A stretch of DNA of 15,301 nucleotides from Bimuria novae-zelandiae CBS 107.79 (Eukaryota; Ascomycota; Dothideomycetes; Pleosporales; Didymosphaeriaceae), in assembly GCA_010015655.1 (NCBI GenBank), contig ML976673.1:1-15301 (forward strand), in the 5' to 3' direction. Position numbers and translations under genes: made by a program. Positions 9,276 to 15,301 of the stretch are shown here, piece after piece. The number at the start of each line of letters is the position of its first letter. The stretch's first letter is position 1. The notes beneath the pieces are model-generated. The model did not search any database and had not been told where the DNA came from. It saw only the letters and a list, made by a program, of their open reading frames with translations.

Positions 9276-9682
9276 TATCTATCGCGCTATATAGCTATTT
9301 TAACTCCTGTAATTCTTTGCGTTCTGACGCGTTTTTGCTTCTACTACACGTTAGTCCTTATCTTAGAATTAACTCTGGTGTCTAATTGTCGCCTTATTAT
9401 GTTTGCCCTAACCCTAACGCGCAACCCTAACGCTAATAACTATATAGTTTCTAGCGCTGTAAATTGGCTAAGACGTGTAACTCGTAACCTTAAATCTTAA
9501 GTCTAAAGTTGGGGTAAACTGGCCCGCGAGAACCTATTAAAATGTTACCTTTAGTATCTTTAAAATGTTACCCCCGTTCTTAGACGTACGCACAGGAAGT
9601 AGCTAGCGTAGATATTTTATCCCTAATAAAATAATGCTACTATCGAAATGTTAGGTAATATTTTTAAGTAGCCCTGGGTTAG
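9276..9682 (-). other. 5' flank of copy 2, homologous to the copy 1 5' flank
   Basis: This region aligns with about 4926-5332 and ends at the shared AGCCCTGGGTTAG (9670-9682). Past 9682 the two copies share nothing visible. It probably held the 5' untranslated region and promoter of the helicase gene. RIP erosion prevents calling a TATA box or start with any confidence. Confidence 0.6.
9406..9433 (+). repeat. Interstitial telomere-type repeat in 5' flank of copy 2
   Basis: The block CCCTAACCCTAACGCGCAACCCTAACGC matches the one at 5056-5083, at offset 4350. It therefore belonged to the ancestral unit and was duplicated with it. The surrounding flank also aligns with the copy 1 flank. Confidence 0.85.
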
Positions 9683-10372
9683 CATAAGCGCGCTAGTTTT
9701 TAGGTATACGTTAGAGTAGTTATATAACGTCCTGTTCTAGTGCTTAGATATGGACGTAGCTTAAAAGTGTCCTAGTCTACTAAGCGAGAAGAGAAAAGAA
9801 GGTAGTATTAGTAACTACTAGTGCCTAAATAGGTAGGCGTGAGAGGACCCTAGCCTTTTACCTAATATACTTAAGACCTAGGTGCTAAGTTTTCGTATAA
9901 TAAACTATGGCGACGTTCTAACCTTTTCGTGTCCCTCTTTCCACTTTCTTGGTTTGGCAGGCAAGGGTAGACTCATCTTATGGGAATGCTGGCTTTTACT
10001 ATTTTGGCTTTCTAGGATATAGACTACTTTACCTCCTTACTTACTACACGAGGTGCTACTTACGCTGCGCTTCCAGCCTCCTCCTAGTATTTTCCACGCC
10101 ACGTAAGAAGTGCCCTGGAATTAGGGTACTATTCACCCAGCTTATAAGACAATATAAATTCGTGTCCTACTATTTAGCGCTATGGCACGGTTTTGTAATA
10201 GGGTATGTTATTAGATCTTACTATACTACCTCCCTCCGTAGTGCCTATAGTGCTCTACACTTCTTTAATATAGATTAGTACCCTTACGGCACGGCGTAAA
10301 AGAATCTATTTTTTCCCACCCTAGATAATAAGCATACCTCTTATATAAAGCTCTTATATATAGTCTGCGGAG
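9683..10372. other. Degenerate intergenic DNA; no gene recognised
   Basis: This is the first sequence outside the duplicated unit. A 109-codon stop-free plus-strand frame spans 9949-10278. It lacks an early ATG (it opens on TTG), matches no family I know, and has no splice or codon signature I would trust. CpA is more frequent here than in the helicase copies, so RIP seems lighter. I read it as a chance open frame or a remnant of an unidentified element. Confidence 0.4.
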
Positions 10373-10386
10373 AACCCTAACCCTAT
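10373..10386 (+). repeat. Short telomere-like motif
   Basis: AACCCTAACCCTAT contains one and five-sixths CCCTAA units, in the same orientation as the two blocks in the helicase 5' flanks. At this length it could be chance, but the shared orientation and subtelomeric setting make a telomere-derived remnant possible. Confidence 0.45.
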
Positions 10387-11884
10387 ATAGCATATAGTAG
10401 CATAGCTTCTCCTATCTATCCACGCTACTCGCTAACGGGATCCTTAAAATAATAAGCTATCTATTTTGCCTAGCAACGCTACTCTCTTAGATTATGCCCA
10501 CTATAGGCTTAAACGTCCTCTCTTCTTTGTAGACGCCTAGTCCCTTAGTAGTATTAATAGCTGGGTTTATTACCGCTCTTATAGCTCTCTTCCTCTACGC
10601 GCTACTTTTATTTTAATATATTGGGAAGCGCATGCAGGCTTAACGTTTTACCACGTAGCGTTAATACCCTCTACCTGTACTAGAGAAGGATTGCTACCTA
10701 TACACTATGCTAATTCCCTTACTAAAAACTAAGACGGCGCACGGTGCGGCCACGCCTGGCCACCTAGCTCTAGCCCGATCGAGCCCTTACTATAGAACCT
10801 TTACTATCTTCTAAGGCGTAGAGGCCCTGGCCACTATCCTATTAGTTGGTTCGGGGACAAGGATCAACCCCGAAGGCGCGACGTTACTAAGCGGTGGCCT
10901 AAATACGGAGGGTGCTTGGCCTAAACCCTTACAGCAAGTTTAGACCGGGCGGGGTGGGCTACTAAAGTAGTGGCTATAGTATGGTTCTAGTAGTTATAGT
11001 AGCTAGTACTCGCGGATAACCTCGTGGTAGAGTTTTCCTAGTAAAAAATAGCTAGGAGAGGACATAGGGCGTGGGCCTATAGTAGGGTTAGTCTAAGCAG
11101 CAGCGTACGGCCATATAGTATTATAGTATCTACCCTCGCAAGGAAGTTAGTATATAGTATAAATAAAATATAAGAGTATTTCTTAGTAAATAACGGCATG
11201 CCTACCTGCTTAGGTAACGATAATAACCCTAGAACCAACGTAGAAAAGGGAAAATAGAAAAGAAGAAGAAGAAAAAAGGTAGTAAGGGCTTCTCTCTTTA
11301 GATCCTCTAGTTCCTGCAGCTAGGAAACCCCCCAACGCCAGGCCCTTAATATAGTAAGGCTTTTCGTGTAGTTATTTACTTAGCCCCTTACTAGTATATA
11401 TACCTAGTAGGCTTGGCATCCCATTACTAGCTGCCTTGGCCCTTACGCCCTTTCTTTTATAGCAGGGCTACGGTGCTAGACGCCTAGGTTCCCTTTTTAG
11501 TTAGCCGAGAAGGCGCGGGCCGGCGGCTTTCCTACGTGCTGGCTATACCTTTATTTAAGGTGTGAGTTAGGGCGTAACGCTACCTACGCCTCTTATTTAT
11601 AACTCCGTAAATGCCCTCTCTTCCCTCTATTATTTTAAAACGCCGCCTGCGCCTCTTGCCTTTATAATACTAATTCTTTTTTCCCTTTCTTTCTACTAAT
11701 AATAACTACGGCTGTGTTGGCACGCGTGCGCTAAACGTACTACCCTTTGGCTATAAAACCATGCCTATAAGGTAGAGGGCGTAGGTAGGGTAGCTCTATT
11801 CTAACTGTTCCTACGATAGAGCGAGTGCGGCGTTTAGGACTACTATCTAGTATATAAGATAAGACGGGGCATCGCTGATCGACC
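10387..11884. other. Degenerate non-coding DNA; no gene recognised
   Basis: I translated parts of this stretch on the minus strand and found only frames broken by TAG/TAA, with no family resemblance. Local features are a 7-bp perfect hairpin stem at 10850-10874 (TTCGGGG, 11-base loop, CCCCGAA), a purine-rich tract at about 11240-11285 (AGAAGAAGAAGAAAAAA-like), and a TC-rich patch near 11610-11700. The 63-codon minus frame at 11740-11931 runs into a tandem repeat and has no known match. The region looks like relic repeat DNA. Confidence 0.45.
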
Positions 11885-11954
11885 ACGCCGTTCGTAGTAT
11901 ACCTACACCTACTACGCCGTTTGTAGAACACCTACACCTATACCTATACCTACT
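11885..11954. repeat. Small minisatellite, two units of 29 and 41 bp
   Basis: Unit one starts ACGCCGTTCGTAG at 11885 and unit two starts ACGCCGTTTGTAG at 11914. Both continue into ACACCTACACCTACT-type sequence. The second has about 12 extra bases made of further TATACC steps. The repeat accounts for the Arg/Tyr- or Thr/Pro-rich translations of this area, which should not be taken as protein evidence. Confidence 0.6.
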
Positions 11955-12881
11955 ACGCCTAACCCGCCGTGTACCCACCCCTTTTTAATAACGTAAATGG
12001 TTTAGGCCTTGCCTACACGGGGGCTACCTATAAAGCCCACAACGATACTTTGCATAGATAATAGGCCGGTAATTACGTATATCGAGCCAACACCTACTAC
12101 CGCAAAGGACCTAGACTATGGCTATTACTATAGCTCGTTACTACGTCTCGCCCCGCACTACCTCCAGCCCACTTATGGCGTTAATTATTAGGTTTATTAC
12201 GCTAGCTATAGCCGTTTCCTTCTACTTACTACTTCTACTCTACTACGTCTACCTGCGAATACCTAGTAGGCGCCTAACTACACGGTTTTAATCCCCCCCG
12301 CCCGTGCCTAAGAAGGATTATCCTATAGCTGCCCTCTAGACTAAACCTGCCACCGTAAAGCAGTACGCGACTACCCTCCTGGCCCTAAATCTAGCTATTT
12401 CCCCCGTTACCCGCCTGAGTCTCCTCCTCTAGTTAACGCACCACCAGCACGCGAGAGGAACCGGCTTAGATCTAGAAAACGCTTGGCCCTAGCCATTATA
12501 GCCAGGCTACGGTGCCGAGAGGGAGCGCGTGCTAGCGCGGCGGTCGTGGCCTAGCGCCTCTAGCTAAGGTAATAGCTAGTACTCGCAGCTTAGCTCGCGA
12601 TAGACTATTTTTAAGGAGAATAGCCTAGGAAGACGTCTTAAGTGCAAGCTAGAAGTAAGCCCAGGGCTAATAATTAAATTAGTCCCGATAGCAGTATGCA
12701 GATACATGGTAGTGTAGCCGTCTACGCGTGCGCGTAAAGCTTAATAGGGCGTGCTTAGTATGGTAGGGCCCGATAATAAGAACCTATAACGCCCAGGTAC
12801 CACAGCGTGGCCGCGAAAAGTTTACTAGGCCATCTAGATATCTCTTACCTCCTCCGTAACGTTGCAAGCAACGGGGTACTA
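11955..12881. other. Degenerate intergenic DNA; no gene recognised
   Basis: The short plus-strand open frame at 12009-12191 opens on TTG and has no recognisable family. Continuing it gives frequent TAG stops. Translation of 12180-12480 on the minus strand in all three frames gave Arg/Gly-rich text without a clear motif. GC content is visibly higher around 12480-12600 than in the helicase copies. A 13-base string AGCTAGTACTCGC occurs here (about 12574) and at 11001, perhaps a trace of an older dispersed repeat. Confidence 0.35.
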
Positions 12882-12946
12882 GTTTAAAAGGTGGATAGGT
12901 GGACTAAAGGTTTAAAAGCTAGATAGGTGGACTAAAGGTTTAAAAG
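12882..12946. repeat. 28-bp tandem repeat, two and a third units
   Basis: Units starting GTTTAAAAG begin at 12882, 12910 and 12938. The first two end in ATAGGTGGACTAAAG; they differ only at GGTGG versus GCTAG near the start. The third is cut off after GTTTAAAAG. The near identity of the units suggests a recent local duplication compared with the heavily eroded surroundings. Confidence 0.75.
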
Positions 12947-13268
12947 CGCCCAAGATACAACGTATAAGGGAGCCCCTATTTGCCCCCATAGTGCCTACAT
13001 GCAGTACGTAGGTTAGTAATATAATTAATTATTATCACGCTTATCGGAGGTTGCATGCTGCTAAGGGGTATAGTAAACCAGGCAGCAGAATAAATAGGAT
13101 TATATTACTATTAAGCAGAATAAAGGTGGAGGGGGGAAAAGCATTAGAAGAGGAGAAGAAAATAGTTTAAAATAAAAGAAGCACGCTCTTCTATTATTTC
13201 TTCGCATGCTAAAGTAGATAAGCTATCTAGGACGTTGGCACTATTTTATCTTATTTTATTATCCTCTT
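12947..13268. other. Spacer 3' of the SGNH hydrolase relic
   Basis: No gene is seen here. A purine-rich stretch (about 13110-13170, GGAGGGGGGAAAAGC to GAAGAGGAGAAGAAAA) and an imperfect doubling of AAGCAGAATAAA/GGCAGCAGAATAAA near 13081-13125 are the only structures. It would contain the 3' untranslated region of the hydrolase gene on the minus strand. Confidence 0.4.
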
Positions 13269-13850
13269 CCCTTACGTGCACACGCCTAGTGGTCTTAGCA
13301 TGCCCTTACCCTCTACCTCTACCACGGCCTCGTACCATACCAACGCCATGCCCTGGTACCCGATATTTATAGGGTGGGTCCTATTAGGACCCAGACTATC
13401 CTTAGTAACGTTTGGATACATGTCGCCAAGTATAATACGCTGTCCTTTACGGCGTCTCGCCTCTATAATAGCGCGGTACTTAGGATTTATAATCGTCCTA
13501 ATACGGTTATTGGCTATGGGATCGGCGTTGGGCAAGAGGGTAAAAAGTATAATAATTACGTAGTAGATCTAGTTAAAGAGTCTCTTTAGGAGTTTATCTA
13601 TTCGTTAGTTAATAGAGCTAAGGGGATATTAGGGAGAATTACTAAGCATATTATTTGTTCCTGCGCTACTTTATACTTAGCGTCGCGCAGGGGACTATCT
13701 ACATAAAATAGATCTTACTTAATTAGTATAAGGTAGGGTTAGAAGCGAAGGTCCTGCTTAGCGTGCATAGTAACTTAATACACTAGGGCACCTAGATAAC
13801 CTTTATTTTACTATTCGGGTTGTGGCTATTAGCACCATAGTAATGGGGGC
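13269..13850 (-). pseudogene. SGNH/GDSL-type hydrolase pseudogene with one intron
   Basis: On the minus strand, exon text GYLGALVY (13778-13801) and HAKQDLRF leads to LILIN, is interrupted by a 53-nt intron (13666-13718), and resumes as AGTNNMLSN (about 13640-13665). The frame then runs through RIDKLLKRLF, the strand-like VIIILFTLLPNADP, RKGQRIILGDMYP, GPNRTHPINIGYQ and LVWYEAVVE to a TAA at 13269-13271. These are the block III (GTND), STLLPN, ADM and DxxHP segments of the fungal SGNH hydrolase (esterase/lipase) family. Five TAG/TAA stops lie in the exons. GTND has become GTNN, and the catalytic Asp of DGTHP is now Asn (13383-13385) while the His (13374-13376) remains. All are G-to-A or C-to-T changes expected from RIP. 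The N-terminal GDS block upstream of about 13800 was not found, so the 5' boundary is approximate. Plus-strand open frames here are shadows. Confidence 0.8.
13666..13718 (-). other. 53-nt spliceosomal intron in the SGNH hydrolase relic
   Basis: The intron starts GTAAGA and ends AAAGTAG, with a GCTAAG branch-like motif about 15 nt before the 3' end. Removing it joins LILI to NAGTNN in frame, restoring the expected spacing of SGNH block III. Without splicing, the upstream and downstream homologies lie in different frames. The size is typical of fungal introns, and both splice sites have survived mutation. Confidence 0.72.
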
Positions 13851-14394
13851 GAGGAAGTGTAAATAAACGCACCCTATCCTTTATATTACCTAAAGATACC
13901 GTGCTTACTATATTAACTACTATTCCCGCATATTATAACATGTGCTAGAGGTGCTTACGGTACCTATTTCTGTCGCTTAAGCCCTAACCATAAGTAATGG
14001 ATGCGCCGAGAGGGAGGACGCGTAGCGAAAGTAGTTTATAATTACCTTAGGGTATATATAGCGCACGCTCTATTATCTTAATACCTTAAGAGATGGCCCG
14101 CTTTAGAGGGGAAACCTAAGAGGTTGCGCTGGCTAAAGCAAGTTATAATAAAGAAGCTAGTAAGTAGTAAAATATGGCTAGTTTTCCTTCCTGTGTGCTA
14201 TTTAGTACGTGTTAATAGTGGTATAGATTGTAAAAGGGGTTGCTGGCACCCTAGGGCTCCGCCCAAGCAGAGTTAGATAGTAAGGTCCTAGAATAGGTGG
14301 AAACCTATAGTATAAATAAAAGGGCCTTATATGTAGATAAACAGGCGCGCTACGTTTTCCACGTAGATAAAAATTAATAGGGTTTATAAAGTTA
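13851..14394. other. Degenerate DNA upstream of the SGNH relic; no gene recognised
   Basis: The missing N-terminal part of the hydrolase should lie at the start of this stretch. Minus-strand frames around 13810-13900 give text such as GANSHNPNSK, but I could not identify a GDS motif. The rest is interrupted in the frames examined. A short near repeat, ATGTAGATAA/ACGTAGATAA, occurs at 14331 and 14361. Confidence 0.35.
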
Positions 14395-14960
14395 CTTTAT
14401 ACATTCGGGTTACATACTCCTTAAAATATTAAACACCCTATCTAGGCTGCTTGTGCTATGTAATAGTCTTACTACTATACCTAATTACTAACGTGCCGCC
14501 TATGCCTCCTTAGCTATCCCTAAGTATTAGGTACGCCTCCTCCTAGATTATATTACTATAATAGCTACGCCGTTGGGCCATTAGCCTACGCCAACGTCTC
14601 TCTACCGCCTTAGATAGTAATACGTTAAAACGTAATACGTAGCTACTAGACGTGCTAGGGCACTAGCCACGTAGGCATTTTTCTAGTCGAGTTCCTCTCT
14701 TTCCTAAGTAGTACGTGGCCCCCAAACAAATTCCCCTTTTAGGCTAAGTGTACTAATTTTAGTTTGGGATACTAGCCAACACTCTCTATTTATGCTAGAC
14801 GCTATCTTTTTAGGGTTAATAAGTAAGATAGGTCTCTCTGCCTAAAGTGGTGAGTGTAATAGATACTATATACCATAGTTAGACGCTGCCTTTGGGACCT
14901 CTATATTAATATATTACTTGGCTATTTTTTGCTGCACCTTAACGCCACCGTCGTCTAGGC
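14395..14960 (-). pseudogene. Possible eroded reading frame of unknown family
   Basis: A minus-strand frame with about a dozen TAG/TAA interruptions reads plausibly protein-like. It includes EVPKAASNYG, RPILLINPKKIASSINRECW, KISTLSLKGEFVWGPRTT, NAYVASALARLVATYY and LLHSTSSLDRVFNIL before a final stop. The interruptions fall where Gln would be expected under RIP, as in the helicase copies. I do not recognise the family. The plus strand is about equally open (for example LRRWAISLRQRL), so strand and coding status are uncertain. Confidence 0.25.
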
Positions 14961-15301
14961 CGAACCGTGTATTTATATTACTAAATTATAGGGGGGCGTT
15001 CCTTTATTATAATTATTAGATAAGGCGCTGTTAAGATTACTAAGCTATAATTAGATAGATCTTACTATAAGAATATTTATACTAAACTTAGACTTATCGT
15101 CCACTTTAGGCACCATACGAATAGTATCGCCTACTATAATTTATTTACTTTTAGTATAGATTCTATGGCAGAAAATATCTGTCTTAGGCCACTTGCCTTA
15201 AAAATAGTGTTTATCTATAAGAGATATTAGGGCTATAATAGTAAATACGTTTTATATAGTAGCATGCCGCTCTTGCTTTATAAGACTACTAATATACTCT
15301 T
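14961..15301. other. Eroded sequence at window edge; possible continuation of an upstream relic
   Basis: A different minus-strand frame from the one at 14395-14960 gives text such as GKWPKTDIFCHRIYTKSK and GDTIRMVPKVDDKSKF with several TAG/TAA breaks. It may be an upstream exon or part of a transposon cut by the window end. No catalytic motif or terminal repeat is visible, so no function is proposed. Confidence 0.2.

Noticed and set aside
218..9682. LINE or LTR retrotransposon as the source of the long repeat
   Set aside because: I saw no reverse transcriptase or integrase motifs and no poly-A or long terminal repeats. The coding text is a zinc-finger, recombinase-like and helicase protein.
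10840..10880. Possible tRNA T-arm (GGTTCGGGG...)
   Set aside because: The GGTTCRANNCC pattern is not met and no acceptor or anticodon arms can be placed around it.
13276..13589. Two overlapping plus-strand open frames
   Set aside because: The minus strand encodes the SGNH hydrolase blocks across the same bases. The plus frames have no motif and no conserved start.
1..15301. CRISPR array, prokaryotic operons, Shine-Dalgarno sites or rho-independent terminators
   Set aside because: No regularly spaced direct repeats with unique spacers were seen, and the intron, telomere repeats and RIP pattern identify a fungal nuclear sequence.

Overview
This window reads as the subtelomeric, repeat-rich DNA of a filamentous ascomycete (Pezizomycotina) hit hard by repeat-induced point mutation (RIP). 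CpA is nearly absent and TpA is very common in the repeats. In-frame stops are almost all TAG or TAA and fall where the protein family has Gln or Trp. Vertebrate-type telomere units (CCCTAA) are embedded near the genes. There are no bacterial features. No gene in the window looks intact, and most open frames are chance frames in RIP-altered DNA.

Layout: 1-181 is extremely AT-rich low-complexity DNA. From about 218 to 4980, on the minus strand, lies a full-length but dead telomere-linked RecQ-like helicase gene (TLH-like, copy 1). One reading frame can be followed for about 4.7 kb without a frameshift, through well over 100 stops. Its 5' flank (about 4980-5330) carries interstitial telomere repeats and ends in a 29-bp dyad repeat. 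Directly abutting is a second copy on the same strand (about 5364-9030). It is truncated at its 3' end within helicase motif V, just before motif VI, and its 5' flank (to about 9682) is homologous to that of copy 1. The copies align at constant offsets: 4147, then 4123 after a 24-bp in-frame length difference, then 4350 after a 227-bp length difference at the N-terminal end.

From 9683 to the end the sequence is single-copy within this window. It is degenerate, with short tandem repeats, another telomere-like motif and no recognisable intact gene. The one identifiable gene relic is an SGNH/GDSL hydrolase pseudogene on the minus strand (13269-about 13850). It has a recognisable 53-nt intron, RIP-type stops and a changed catalytic Asp. 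A weak minus-strand relic frame of unknown family lies at about 14395-14960.

The TLH-like gene encodes, in order, N-terminal Cys/His zinc-binding segments, an acidic linker, a central domain that I read as tyrosine-recombinase-like, a RecQ-type helicase and a Cys-containing C-terminal region. The pairing of a recombinase-like domain with a helicase next to telomere repeats is the most interesting biology here, although both copies are inactivated. All matches are from memory of protein families; no search was run.
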